Positions 43,781 through 56,652 are shown, counted from the stretch's first letter. The stretch: DNA of 64,000 bases from Bugulina stolonifera (GCA_935421135.1 OW285193.1:2675996-2739995); one strand, 5' to 3'. Made by a program: numbers and translations. Notes: generated by a model from the sequence alone, not told the origin.

Positions 43781-45180
43781 GCACCACTCAACACAGTTGA
43801 CGAGATATTTGCACCGTTATGGGAACGATACAGGATGACCGCCTGAGAGGCTCACCAAAAACTACTTTCCCTTTACGAGGGTGCTCACATCCCCCCCCCC
43901 TCCCCCCCCCTAAGAAGTCATGCCAACGTCATCCACAGACTAATGGCGAAAATTTTAGAAGTAGCACTTCCTGCATCCTTAGAGGAATAGGCATTGGAAA
44001 AGTTCTGTATCACAGTCTACAACCCTGGTCTACAAAGGTACTGCGCACAGACACAGTCCTATGACTTGGATAGCGCTGTTGAAGTCGGAATTCTATTCTA
44101 CAAGGCAGACAACAAGTTATCATCTTACCAGATGGAGGTACCGCCTGATGATCTCATCCAGAAGGCTCTTCAACTGCTCATGCAAAACAGTTAGAAAGAG
44201 ACAGAGCCGACGGACCCACTAGAAACCATCACAGTAGAAGAACCTAAACCTATTATCACAGAAGACGACATCAGATGAACAGACCCTGAACAAGACACTC
44301 AAGGCGTGGCAAAGGACAATCCCCTCAAAGGCCGATGGGACAACCCAAGTATTCCGGAAGTCCAGGGCTGACGCTAGAAGGCACACCTCGCATCTCCAAT
44401 AACCAATTGGACACATGGGACTTGATCACAGCAGTCCCAACTCTCAGAAGCAGTTTAACACTCCTACATGTACAGAAACCCAATTCAGCACGATGGACGA
44501 ACTGGCTTATAACAAACTGTTAAACAATACAGTCCAAGTCCGCATCCTGCAGATCAACACGGACCAGACCGTGCTGAGTCAAATTATTTAGAACTAAAGT
44601 GTGCGAATAGATGCGGAGAGACGTAGTTCAGAATTGTTATGCGTGTGAACATAGAGTGTGTGGCATAGAGTCTTCACCATGTGCATCACTAACTGGGAAG
44701 AAATGCAGTTTATATCAGTTGATGTGTGACTGGAGTCCTGCTACAGCTCACTTTTACACCAACAAGCTTTAAGTGTGCACACAACTTCTACCGAACTGAC
44801 AGCCCTACACACACAACTGCATGAAAAAATTCTTGCATAGACACATGCACAACGGGCGAATTGCCATTCACATTCAGTAGATACAAAGCCAACGTAGTCA
44901 GTGACTTATGCTTAGAAAAGCGGCAATGGTCAGACAATTGTTATATTTCCTACACATAACTGCATCAAGTCAACAATGCCAAGGAAATAATAATCTCATT
45001 GAGGATAGTATGCTCTCCAATGGCAGCTGAATAACATTATATCAATGCCACTATGGGTAAACTGGACAAAAAGGATAGAATTATGGCCAATGTTAAACAC
45101 AAGCATGGCGCTACAGTGAACTTCAGTGTGTTTAATGCTGTCACTGAGAGACTCTGACTGCAAATTAGTATCACGCTTTT
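43781..45180 (+). pseudogene. decayed coding-like region, unrecognised
   Basis: This stretch is richer in GC than its surroundings and reads like protein in changing frames: KFCITVYNPGLQRYCAQTQS then YDLDSAVEVGILFYKADNK at 43995-44193; ETITVEEPKPIITEDD after a stop; NCYACEHRVCGIESSPC near 44630-44680; and MGKLDKKDRIMANVKHKHGA near 45052-45110. A C-run (43890-43911) interrupts it. It may be a ruined retroelement or transposon gene. No family could be named. Confidence 0.35.
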
Positions 45181-45229
45181 AGAGCGTGAAACTAGTAACT
45201 AAATTTCCACATCACTATGTGCCTGGGGG

Positions 45230-45455
45230 AGATGTGACTAATAGATATGCATAAAGAATTTACAGATGATGATTAACTAGCTAATTGTCTAATTGATGTG
45301 TTTATGTACACGTAAAATAGAATACACGCATGTACATAAGCATAATTCTATATTATAGGCGAAAATACTATAGCATGAGCTCCTACCTGAGCTGAAGTTG
45401 GATGGAAGAATATTCTGTACACCTCCCCTCACACCTCGAACTGAATCATGAGAAA
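45230..45455 (-). repeat. repeat family R2, inverted partial copy
   Basis: On the minus strand it shows the R2 blocks in order: AGGAGCTCATGCTATAG preceded by a degenerate GTTCGAGGTGTGAGGGGAGG, and ATCAATTAGACAATTAGCTAG. It lies inverted to the three copies at 40.7-43.2 kb. Confidence 0.55.
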
Positions 45456-45852
45456 TATCTTAGTCGCTAATCTGCATCTCAAGTTTTCTTAAGTAGATGC
45501 TATCCTTTAGTTTTGTTAAGATGATGTTGTGATCATTCTATTTCCATGAAATTGCAATACGCTGGGTAGACATTTCAAATCGTTAACTTATAGCTTTTGG
45601 TTCAATCTAAACAAAAGTCGACCCAACTCATCTGTTTCAATGTAGTAACAATTAGCTACCCAACCAATAAGCAAGGCTAGAGCACAGGATCTCATACTAT
45701 TGAAATGTGTATTAAATTTGTTTAACAACAACAATGAGACAAATTGGAATTATTCATTAGATATAAATCGGTGTAATTGGGTAGCGTACTCAGTCTATGT
45801 TGACTTGAACTACAGGGAGGTTGTGCCGGGCTTCAAGAGAAACCAACAGAAG

Positions 45853-48800
45853 ATGAGAATCTTACTCTGTATTGCAGTTGTGGTGAGTCATGTACAGATT
45901 TCCTTTAATATTTAATATTGAATATAATTTCAATCCATAGCCTCGGGAGCAGCCGTGGCTTAGTGGTTAGAATGCTGACTCTTCATGCTGAAGGTCCTAG
46001 GTTCGAGTCCCGGTCACGGTGGTGTTAGAAAGAGCATCCAGCAACAACTGCTCCGGTACCTCATATAAGTCCTTGGGTTCATGCAAGTAGCATGGCTTCA
46101 AGGCAACTCCTCTACTCCTGCGAACAAAAGGCCATGTCATCTGGGTCTTTTCTCACAGAGGGTTGGCCATCACTGGCATCTGGTAGTATGAGCTGCAAGA
46201 GGCAGGTCACGCCGAGGGGTATAAACCCAGTGAGCCCAGTGAGTTTCAATTCCTGGCTTCCAGTAAGGGTATTTGTGGATGTATAAATATACAATGTACA
46301 TGTAGCCAGATCACAATTGTATAAATATGATGGATTGGTACTGGATTGGCAATTTACTTTGTATCCAGATTGTTGGGGAATCGTTCGAATTGAATTTATT
46401 GATGGAATATTTGACTTGAAAGGCAGGGTTACATCACGTTAACTGATCTTGTTTTCTAGATATACTGATACCTTGATAATATTTTTTGGGATAACAATTG
46501 TGATTTTTGTCAGAAACCAAATTTTATTCATGCGTAATATTAGGAAGACCAAAGATTGGTTTTCTGATGTGAGAAGATATCAATTTTGATACTAGGCCAC
46601 TTAATATCAACCACCAATGCCATGGTATAACATTCAAATAGGGAAATGAATATACAGTAGGCCTATCATGTTCAACATTCACACAAGATGTTAGGAATGA
46701 CATACTGGCCTACATTTGGTACTAGGAAGTTCTTGTAAAAGTACTGAGACTAGAGTTGACTAAAAGTGCTGTCTTCTGTGTTAGCACTGCATCTCAAATG
46801 AATGATATTTTAATATAACATTGGCATTTTGCATTTATTGCATCACCTTGCCATGTCTCGAATGCATTACTCTGTGAATTACATGCACATTGCATAATTG
46901 GTATCGCTTGACATTGTGTGCTTTGCATTGCGCTAATTTTACTGGTGCCTTAGATACTGTAACTGCTTGTCATGCTGGTGTATCTCTTTGTAAATGCTCG
47001 CCCTGGTTTCATGTGCAACAGCATATTTTCATGCTCTGATCTGCGACCGATTTTCACATATTGTAACACAAACCCTTTTCTAGTTTGACACCGAAAGCAT
47101 TTATGAACCCTTCGACCTTGATCTAGGATGGATTTTTATATAACAGGTGCACAATTTCGCATTTTTTTTCAGTTACTAGTACTTGTAGACTGTTGCCCAT
47201 TAAAATACTCTTACTAATTGAGCTATACAGTCTCTTACTGTTTACTGCTAAGACTAGGCTACCAAACACACTCCCTGGACTTGGTCTTATAACTGCTACT
47301 AAGACACAACGCGCCAGGCCTCCGGCACAGCCTTGGGTGCCGCTTCTGTCACATTGCGCTGAGTTATAGAACCCGATATGGTCTGGCTAAAGGAGCCGTA
47401 CCCACACAGCCGGTTCTGCATGATTCACTTCCAAGTATCACCCCATCGTCTGCCTGATGGTTTCCAAGCAATCACGGCTTGTTTCTTGGAGCCATTCCCA
47501 TTAATCAACATGTGTTGTGCTGCTGGCTGGCTTCCCCACAAGACTTGCCACCAATGCCTGCCTGGTTGGAATCACAGCATATTTACTTTACCTTTTGTGC
47601 ATATATACTGCACATCTACTAGAATTACAACCACTCAAAATTAGGGAATGACCAGGTCAGATGCTTGTACCAATCTCGGGTAGCTATGCAAGCTATGCAG
47701 ATCATGGTCTATCTGGGCAGTACTCTCTTGCGTATTACAAACCTTTGTCGATATCCATGGAGCCAATTAAGTTTTTTCAGAAACTTAGTTAGTGCGTAAA
47801 CACATACATGCAGATGTACATTTTAGTTCAATGGAAATATATTATGTTAATGCAGCAAAAAATCCAGAAATAGATTGCGTAATGAAAATTTGCCCTTTGT
47901 ACTAGGGAAAAGATGGACTGTTATATGCTAGCTTATTTATATGCAGTTATCTTTCACGATGGCAAGGTGCCCAAAATGCTTTGAGACAAATAATCATACA
48001 ATGGCTTCGATGGAGCTTCATTCTAAGACAATGAAACCAACAACATGAGTTCCCTTGTATATTATGGGTCACAGTTTAAACATGCACTTTCGAACTAGTT
48101 GGATGCCTATCGGTCCAAGGTTATATTACATTAAACAGCAGACAACTCTAATAAGCATTCTGTTTAAAAGAAGACTGAGAATTACTGTATAGAAAGTGAT
48201 AAGTAGGTGTACATTATTTTATACATATACATGTACATGTACATGTACATGTACATATGTACATGTACATGTACATATACATGTACATGTACATATGTAC
48301 ATGTACATGTATATGTACATGTTCGAAATCTTGGAAAGTATTAAGCATATTTAAAGCGTTTACATCCAACATTCATTTCTATCTTGGTAGATACAACTAC
48401 CACTAGCACTGGAACCAGAGCTACTCCCACGTATAAGCCCAGACCTCAGTCAAAATATAACAAGACACGTAAGTACATTAACAACTACACATATGTTATT
48501 TTTATCATAGTTGTCACAGTGAAATACAAAAAGATTGCTAAAAGAACCGTTTTAAGACATCATCTGCTAGTTTAGCCAACAGAACTGTTCAACAATTGTA
48601 GCCACAAATTGTCTTTATTTTGGTTACTGTCAAGCCACTTGTTCATCCTATTTAACAAACCTCAGAAGCTGAAAATTGTATGAGGGGCAGTAGCTGGGCT
48701 CTATGTAGAAGAGACCACCCTCTACAACAGGAGTGCTTGTACATCATTCTAACATGCTGACGTGGCCACATGCTGCTGGAATCCGGGTTCTCTTTTCAAA

Positions 48801-49310
48801 ACATGGTAGGGGTGGCTCTTTAACATGACTGTGTGTCAAATGAAGACACTACAATAAAGAATTCCTGTATTATTTATGATCCCTAATCTGAACAGGCATA
48901 GCAAACTTTTGGATGAAAAGCGTGCTGAAGGCTTTTTACCAGAAATGACATACCTGAGGTTTGAACTCACAACGTCTCAACTGATTAGCTTGTATGCCAG
49001 CAGTTGCACCACCTGACACTCAGAATATATGGTACAAAGATTTTCATTAGATCTATGCATCTTGATATTTTCTCAGTTGATGGATGTTTTATCGTGTCAT
49101 TGTTGACCATTGATCTCTGTAGCGTGTGAGATGAGTACAAGTTTCTATGGCATATGTCAGCTCAACAACCAAGACTGTCCTAACGGTACGTACACTGATG
49201 GAATGTGTAGAAGACCAATAAACCACGGCCAGATTCCATTCAACAGAGCTGAGGTTTATGTCTCCTGCTGTGTCTACAACCAGACTACTGGATATCTCCC
49301 AAGAGAATAA
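45853..49310 (+). CDS. possible secreted cysteine-rich protein gene (partial model)
   Basis: Three candidate exons: 45853-45882 (MRILLCIAVV, a signal-peptide-like start, then GTGAGT donor), 48391-48468 (TTTTSTGTRATPTYKPRPQS, a Thr/Pro linker, between TTGGTAG and GTAAGT), and 49123-49310 (CEMSTSFYGICQLNNQDCPN, then TYTDGMCRRPIN and YVSCCVY, ending in a stop). The last two join in phase. The first does not match their phase, so more exons are needed between them and I did not find them. The terminal exon has seven cysteines. No family recognised; the first exon may not belong. Confidence 0.35.
45953..46290 (+). mobile_element. tRNA-derived SINE, second family (S2)
   Basis: The head contains TGGCTTAGTGGTTAGA (A box) and GGTTCGAGTCC, a perfect B box, 35 bp later; CCGTG and CACGG can pair as the acceptor stem. 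The anticodon arm does not pair properly, and a non-tRNA body follows, so it is a SINE rather than a tRNA gene. Its closest look is to tRNA-Glu or tRNA-Lys, which I cannot settle. It lies in an intron of the tentative secreted-protein gene. Confidence 0.65.
46291..48222. other. intronic or intergenic DNA with a GC-richer patch
   Basis: The patch at about 47270-47570 has higher GC and reads as CCAAGWLPHKTCHQCLPGWN in one frame (an ATG-started frame 47378-47644), but it lacks splice sites that join it to neighbours. Elsewhere only AT-rich DNA is seen. Confidence 0.3.
48223..48325. repeat. (ACATGT)n palindromic microsatellite
   Basis: About 100 bp of ACATGTACATGT with occasional ATAT interruptions; every segment is its own reverse complement, so the run can extrude cruciforms. 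Confidence 0.95.
48611..49022 (-). mobile_element. tRNA-derived SINE, family S1, copy 3
   Basis: Minus-strand head TGGTGCAACTGCTGGCAT and B-box-like GTTGTGAGTTCAAACCTC, then the S1 body in the same order as the other copies, ending ACCAAAATAAAGAC. It is the most diverged of the three. It lies in the intron between the two candidate terminal exons of the secreted-protein gene. Confidence 0.8.
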
Positions 49311-49559
49311 ATCTTCAGGGAAACCTCTGAGTAAATCTACCATCAGCTTGTGAATCCATCAGCTGTTTATATTATTCTTGAAACAGATAAATATGAGTAA
49401 AATGATCTTCACTGATTGTGTTACGATTTCCCCTGCGAGTTAACTTTTCTAACATTTATAGGTTAACTTAATATTGGCATATCAGTGTCCTTTAGCGCTT
49501 ACATGTACCTTTCTTCAGAACAATAATACTGTTGATATTATCTTTTATAATTTTCAACC

Positions 49560-49845
49560 ACATGTACAACGTTACATGTACATATACATGTACATGCACA
49601 TGTATAATTATGTATATATGCATGTACATGTACACATATATATACATGTGCATGTACATGTATATATACATGGGCATGTACATGTATATATACATGTGCA
49701 TGTACATGTATATATACATGTGCATGTACATGTATTATATATACATGTGCATGTACATGTATATATACATGTGCATGTACATGTATATATACATGTACAT
49801 GTACATGTATATGTAGGCCTACGTGTACATGTACATGTTACTATT
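49560..49845. repeat. palindromic TACATG/TATATA microsatellite
   Basis: A 280-bp run with a 28- to 32-bp higher-order unit (TATATATACATGTGCATGTACATG, here TATATACATGTGCATGTACA) repeated about six times. Long open frames on both strands come from this repeat and are not genes. Confidence 0.95.
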
Positions 49846-52800
49846 TTGAAAATTCTTGTAGCAATAAAACACATTCATTTGAACCTATAGCAATAGTGGT
49901 TGTAGATATTTAATTTTGAGCCTGCAAAGAGAATAACGCTTTAGCCGATCCTAGCTGTGTCATTTCTGCGTGGTTGTCTTTCCAAACATAGAGTCGCTGC
50001 ATCAGCCTGAAATAAATTTAGTGTAATTGTACGTGCGCATCAATCAGAATCATATGCAAGAGTGCATGTGAAATGCACAACATTGCACTATGACAATTCT
50101 TATCCTGCTCATACATGCATTATAAATCTAAGTCTATTTGGGTACATAATATTATAATTGGAGAAATTTAACATTTCCATCTCTAATTGAAAAAACTAAT
50201 TTAGCTAAATTTAAACTCACAAATATTAATAATTTCAATTCATATCATAATTATAATATAATATATGATATAATATATAATATAATATCATAATTTCTCT
50301 TACTACAAACGTTTAAAAGTATTATATTACTTGAGAATGTCAACTTATTCATTGAACACATACATGTACATGTAGTATGTGTGTACATTGTACATGTATT
50401 AGCCTCATGCACAATAATGATAATATTGTTGAATGCAATAAATTTCCAAGGAATAGACAGCACAGTCTACTGCCGTGAGTAATTATCTTAAAACGGTGCT
50501 GATTTAAATTTTCAATATAATATGATTATACAATATGCACCAACAGTTAATAGTGGAATCCCACTTGATTTTTATATCTAAAAAATCAGCAATTCGCTGG
50601 ATATTGTTAACAATTATTTCGTGAAATAAGCATGTGAAGTGTGAAAGACTACGGTCATGCCTACTAAAACCAGCGGAAACCTGAACAACAAAATAAATAT
50701 ACATTTTGTGCATCGAAAATGATGCACATGGAGAGTTGTTAAATTTAGTGTACAATATGAGAGTTGTGTTACCATGATCAATTGGGGGAAGAGAAAATAA
50801 CTCCAAAGTGTAGCATTATTTGAGACCTGATTTGGAAATGCCGCATTGTAGTATTTAGCAGTTAGCAACAGTCAATTGCTTGTTCTGACTCTGCTGAGCA
50901 ACACTTTGCATACACTACACAACCATGTATACCCATAATTCAGTTAATTGTGATATTCCAACCTTATCGACCATTATACATGTAGATGTCTTGCTTGTAT
51001 AATATTATCATGGAACAGCCAGAGCTACTATCTTTCAGATCCAGGTTGATATTCACATATTGTTGTTTGGAACTTGGAAGTGATTCTGCCTGAAACATAC
51101 ACAATCTCGTACAATGTTGTGCAATGTAACTAAAATATTGAACTACTTTGTACACAAAATAGTGAGCTGGTGCAATAGCACTGACACACGCATACATGTA
51201 CTTGGAAATTATTCTTTAACGAGATTGATTCTGCTTACTGGGTTGCAGATTATTATAGTCACAATAAGCGCATAAACTGACCAATAGGAACATAGCTTAC
51301 ATCCTTGTCCTGGACATATTATACAATTAGTTGGCTACTGCTACTTTTCACTGTGTACTACAGTAGTCGGTGTATTCGAAATTCATCTCAAGTTGACACA
51401 TACCTTGAGGTTTGTTAGACACTAGATCAGGAAGAGATCATCTACAACACACAGATAATAACACTAGCAAGCCTGCACTATTGATGGTGACAACATGCAA
51501 TGTATCAAGTTTAAACATTGGAATACAAATGATGAGAATGGATAAAGAGAGATACCATGGGTCAGCATGAATTTATTAGAGTTGTCTTCCCGTTATCACT
51601 TATGTAGAGAAAGCACAACTCTAAATTCTAGAATTAGATTTGCATTTTATATCTATTGCGTCATATCAATAATAAACAGTTACATGTAGTACTTGCATCT
51701 TGCGTCATGTTAGAGCACATAATACATGTGCTAGTTTTTCATAACTGTGGGATTAATGGCTAGAGATCAATAGTACATAGCACAGTCACCTATTGGGTAC
51801 TGAGATTTAGGTTAACCAATAGGTTTATTGTAAGAGATTTGGAGCTTCACTTCTATTCTTATCATAGGTGAGTCTAGACATGCTGTTAAAGCTATCCTGT
51901 TCAGACTATACCTTGACTGGACGGTAGAAAAGACCCAACCACAAAAATGCTACATTGTCAGAAATTTTGTTGCGTACTCTGTAGCGGCTTCACCAGCCAG
52001 AAACATGGGCAGAAGTGTCATTAAACCACAGCAAAGGGAGCAGTAACAATCCAATAAACAGCAGAGTGCAGGTTCAGTAAGCTATATCAGACAAAAGGTT
52101 TCAAGCTTAGCAAAGTGGGGGAATTTACATCTAAAGAACACATTGAGTAAATAATAAGTTTAGTGAAGACATACAACTGTATGTAGGCAAATATTTTTCG
52201 TTGACTGTGCTTGTTCAACTTCATTTACAAAGCTACATGTAGGCTACTAACAAATGTCCGATAGCAAAAAATGGCCAGAATTGCAGGGATTCAGAATCAC
52301 CCAAGTAATATTGTAATAACATGGAACAATTAGGAATTATGTTGGGATCACTGAGCCACCAGGTTTGATATGCAATTTAAATGTGCATAAGTTACATGAC
52401 GTTTTGTTAAAAGGATGAATAGCTATACAGTGTATATACTATTGAAACAAAAATAGCACTTTATATTATTACCATTATCTGAGCACTTAGGCTACGATTC
52501 TCCACATCAATATTATTCACCTTGGAGTGTGTGATTCAAGTTTGCTTGGCAAGTAGAAGTATATGTGTAGAAGTAACTGGGCAGTAATACTGTGTTACTT
52601 GAGTGATTTGAATTTGCTTCCTCATACTTCTGACATCAGAGAGAGAGAGCACAAATCTGCAACATAGTTTTTTACAGAATTGTTGTATGTTCATCAATAT
52701 CAGTTGTACTAGTTAATAAAAGCTCACAGCAAATTAGTCACTAAAGCATTATTGAGAAGATGAAGTGAGGAGGAGATACATCAACCCAGATGTCTCCTCT

Positions 52801-53767
52801 GCAGGGCACTTTGGGTGAGCAGTAAAGGTACATGTACATGCTGAGATGGAAAAATACTCACAAAGTACATTGTACCTATGATATCGAAAAGAGAAAAGAT
52901 GTATTGTTGTTAAGCGGTTTACAAATGAACTTGGTGGGAGCTCACAAGCACTCCAATTTAGAAGCAAAGTATGGTGGTCTGAGCAAAGACATAGGCAGTT
53001 GATTAGCAAAAACGACAACTTTGAGCTGTGATAGATGCGTATTACGAAGATTTGCTATCAAATTATTAATCTATTGACACCTACTTTGTTTTAGACGAAT
53101 CTTATTTGATAATCTGCTAGGAGTCAAGTGTAAGCGCTAACAGAAATTATTCAACACAAATAATAACTGAGCTTTGCTGAGTGCGAACATAAGTGGTAAA
53201 ATGATACCAGGATATGTCACTACAATATAATTATCCTGAGATGTATATAATCTCACAGTACATTAGCCAGAGGGTCCAGACTAGTGAAAAAGTCAATTGA
53301 TGGCCTCGATGGAAATGTATTCGAAAAAAAAAATTCCTCATAATATACGGAGCAAACTACTTATCAGTTATCACCAGTGATTCCAATTGGTGAAGCAAAC
53401 AATTTTTTAATTCGGAAGTTACTAATGATGGGATTTGCTTGCTGTACATGTAGATGCCCTAAGAACCAGTGCAAAGACCTTGCTAACATTGGATGACCTA
53501 GTGTAGTTAGTGTAGTAGTCAGAACAACTGTTTTCCATACACAGGTTGATGTCTCTCTATGGTTACTGTAGAATGTAAAAGTGTTTCTCCCTGAAAAATA
53601 TACAATGCAAATATAATTTCCTGCTATTTTGCACAATATAAGCCTAAAAAATGAAAAAATTATGTGAATATAAATGGTGGGTTGGTGTACCAGCCTACAT
53701 GCACACACCCATACATAGCATTGCAATGTACACATGCTTGGGAATAATTCCTACTGGACCAGCAATG
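49846..53767. other. long stretch without a supported gene
   Basis: No domain-bearing frame is visible. A strongly AT-only palindromic patch lies at 50245-50295. A block ATTGAGAAGATGAAG with a following AGATGTCT(C/T)(C/T)TCTGCA at about 52753-52805 recurs at 57482-57547, which suggests one more diverged repeat family. Confidence 0.4.
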
Positions 53768-53775
53768 GCTATTTG
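53768..53775. other. target-site duplication GCTATTTG, left
   Basis: Matches 56645-56652 exactly across hAT-like copy 2. Confidence 0.85.
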
Positions 53776-56644
53776 CAGTGTTCGAAGTGTGGTTATATGG
53801 GAGTATACGGCGTGTACCCACCTCAATTTTGGTGGGTGCACAGTCACCAGGCGCGTACCCTCATGGTAATTGGCTAGTTTTGCTGAAGAAACTGCTGTTT
53901 TCGCAATCGAAATAGGTTTACTGGTTGCCGAGTGACTGCTGATCGCAAAATTTCCCTTTAATCTAGCGATCGTTTGATTGATAACAACGTGTTAGGCTAA
54001 TTCCGAAATGTTAAAGTAAGTTGATAGTAGCTTGGACCAACAGCCTGCACACAAATAAATTTTTCTGCTTTACTAACAAAGTTAGTCATTGTATCAATGG
54101 ATTCATAGGACTTGAATATGGGTTCCACTTTCTATAGTCTTTTCCAGGTTTCCGAACGCGTTTGCAGAGCAATGAAAACTTTTTGATAAGGGCAAAGGCC
54201 AAACAGTTGAATTTAAAAAGGTTTTTCGCACTAAACCTAAATTTCAAAAGTAAATTGTTGTACTCTATTGGAATTTGAAGTTTGACTGTGTGATGAATAT
54301 CGGAGATAGTTGTAGTTATCTTACTTTCCTGGTAATAGTGGTTTTGTTTAGTTACTAAACAAATAGAAAATCAAAAACAAATATTATTATGATCATGATG
54401 TTGTACATAAAAAATAACATAACTATTAGCATTAGTTGGATTGTTACTAGAGAAAGAGCCTCTCTGTATTCAATATCCTAACATATAAATGATAAATCTA
54501 ATATATATTAATTACAATTATAATAATAATTATTATATAAAAAAATGAATAATATAATTATTATTCATAATTATAATAGAAGTTAATCAGCAGAATTAGA
54601 TAATCAAATGATAATCATAATTATTTATATTTCCATTGATTTTTATATGAAATAAACTATTTTGTCGATAAGTGTTGTAGCAATAGGCCTGCATCAAGTA
54701 TAAATCAAAATAATGCTTACTGGATTGCCACAAGAACAAGAGTCGATATTCAATAAATAAAAATTAAAATATAAAAGGAAAATGAATCGTTTTTGATAGA
54801 ACAAGGAATTAGATACATGTAATTAATTTATGTTTCTTAGATACGTTCTTTTTGATGATCATTATTGTATCGAATATTTAATGTAAATAATATAGCAATT
54901 GCTGTATTGTTTTATATAAAATATTTTAATATAACGTTGATATTTTTATGCTAGAATAGGCAGGAATACTATTTGTTTTTGCACGTAATATAAGTATTGA
55001 ATTTCAACAGCTGTAACTATTGCAAACTACTTCCAAGTTTAGCAAGTGAGGCAAAGAGCGAGGTTATGACAATTTCACAGAGAGCTAAGAAGAATTCTGG
55101 CATTGTTTAGTCTAGATGGTACTAGTAGAAACTATGTATTTGGATTGAGCTTGGTTTAACTGGTAAACATTTTGTTTGTGTTCTCTATTTTTGTTGTATT
55201 GAGGTGATTCATTGCTTTCAGAAGTCCAAGAAAGACCACAGGTAATGAAGTTGCATGCTGCCTATTAGTGTACTTGTATGCTGTCTATTGGTGTACTTGC
55301 ATGCTGTCTATTAGTGTACTTGCATGCCACCTATTAGTGCACTTGCATGCTGCCTATTAACCTACATACATGATAGTTTGTCAAGTATTTTAGGTAGTTG
55401 AATAGGCTTTTTTAGGCAATACTACATTTTTAGTTTACGTTGAATTTGCTGCCAGTATGATTTGATATTTCTCGCTAAGGTTATATCCGGCCATGAATTT
55501 CGCTTTGAGGGCAGTTTTTACTGGTGCTACCAATTTATAAAACATTTAGCATTTTTAGAAGAGGTTGTCACAAGTGGTGAGGATACTTGTAATACAGTGC
55601 TTAGTGATCCAAAGGAAGCTGGTGAGGAATTTAATTTTGCAAAAATATTACCCTAATTTATATTTTTCATATCTACTGCTCGCTGGTGAAGCTGTCTTTT
55701 TCTAACATTGCTGTACTGGTGTTGTGGCAATGTCTTTTGTTCACTTTTCTAAGCTATTTTGCACCATTGGTTCAAACCCTAGTCAGGGCCTGGTGTTTTC
55801 ATGGATTTGATGCAAGACTCTGACAGCTCCCACAGATAAATTCCTTGAATTAACAAAATTATAGTAGTATTAGAGAAAAGCCAGTAAGTATATATGTTAT
55901 ATAAACTGGTGAAACTCTCTTACACAGGTATGTATTTTTCATAGGCTTCCACCTATGACCTTTTCCTTATAGCTGTTGTTCAAATAACATTACTGGTGCT
56001 ATATACTAAAGTCTACATGTAGGGTGTGACAAGGGAAATATAATATGTATTTTATTGTATAATACTTTTGTTCCTTATAGTTATGTTGATAAGCTTCAAC
56101 TCCTTCCCTTCTCTAATGTTGATGTCAATGTCATAGCTGTTTTGTTGAACTACTATAGTTTTCATATTGTTGCAGTTACATGTTGCTGTTGTTTGTGTTT
56201 ATTTACTCTTGATAAAATATACTGTAAAATGATGTAGTTCAGCATTTTGTAATAAATAAAGAAGTTGTTTTCTCTTTGACTACATTATTTTTATTACATT
56301 GAAAGAAAGATAAGGGGAGTTGTAATGTTTTAAATAGTATAGATCTATTCATTCTTACAATCAATGCAGCAGTAATACAAAATTGAAGGACCAAAGCACT
56401 CTGAGTAGTTTAAAATATGAGGAATAGTCTACATTTGGTACTGTGTACTCTATGTAATGAGGCTACTCATTATCTATCAACCATAATTAGAAATTGTCCT
56501 CCCTTGTTTTGTCTTGCTGAAATGGGAGAACAACTTCTAGTTCTGATCTGCAGTTTCTGAGTGACCAATGCTCCCTTTAGGAAAGGGCCTAAGATTGCAG
56601 ATAGGTACCGTGTATCCACCTCATTTGTTCCACTTCGAACACTG
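53776..56644 (-). mobile_element. hAT-like DNA transposon, non-autonomous, copy 2
   Basis: A 2,869-bp relative of 2416-5307 in opposite orientation. It starts CAGTGTTCGAAGTGTGG and ends CCACTTCGAACACTG on the plus strand, giving a 14-bp perfect terminal repeat, and is flanked by GCTATTTG on both sides (53768-53775 and 56645-56652). By eye the two copies differ at roughly one base in ten, so both are old. No transposase is seen. The 23-bp internal array has four units plus a partial one (55256-55362). Confidence 0.85.
55256..55362 (-). repeat. 23-bp tandem repeat inside hAT-like copy 2
   Basis: Four units plus a partial one of GCTGCCTATTAGTGTACTTG..., the inverted counterpart of the three-unit array at 3719-3787. 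Confidence 0.75.
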
Positions 56645-56652
56645 GCTATTTG
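56645..56652. other. target-site duplication GCTATTTG, right
   Basis: Right partner of 53768-53775, directly after CACTG of hAT-like copy 2. Confidence 0.85.

Noticed and set aside
45953..46030. Functional tRNA gene
   Set aside because: A and B boxes are good, but the anticodon arm does not fold and a SINE body follows.
49474..49890. Open frames of 79-138 codons rich in HVHVYI or CTCTCIY
   Set aside because: They are translations of the palindromic microsatellite in several frames on both strands.
56055..56237. Conserved small protein in both hAT-like copies (other copy 3006-2806, minus)
   Set aside because: The two frames match because the copies are homologous; amino-acid changes are about as frequent as expected without selection and the sequence is low in complexity.
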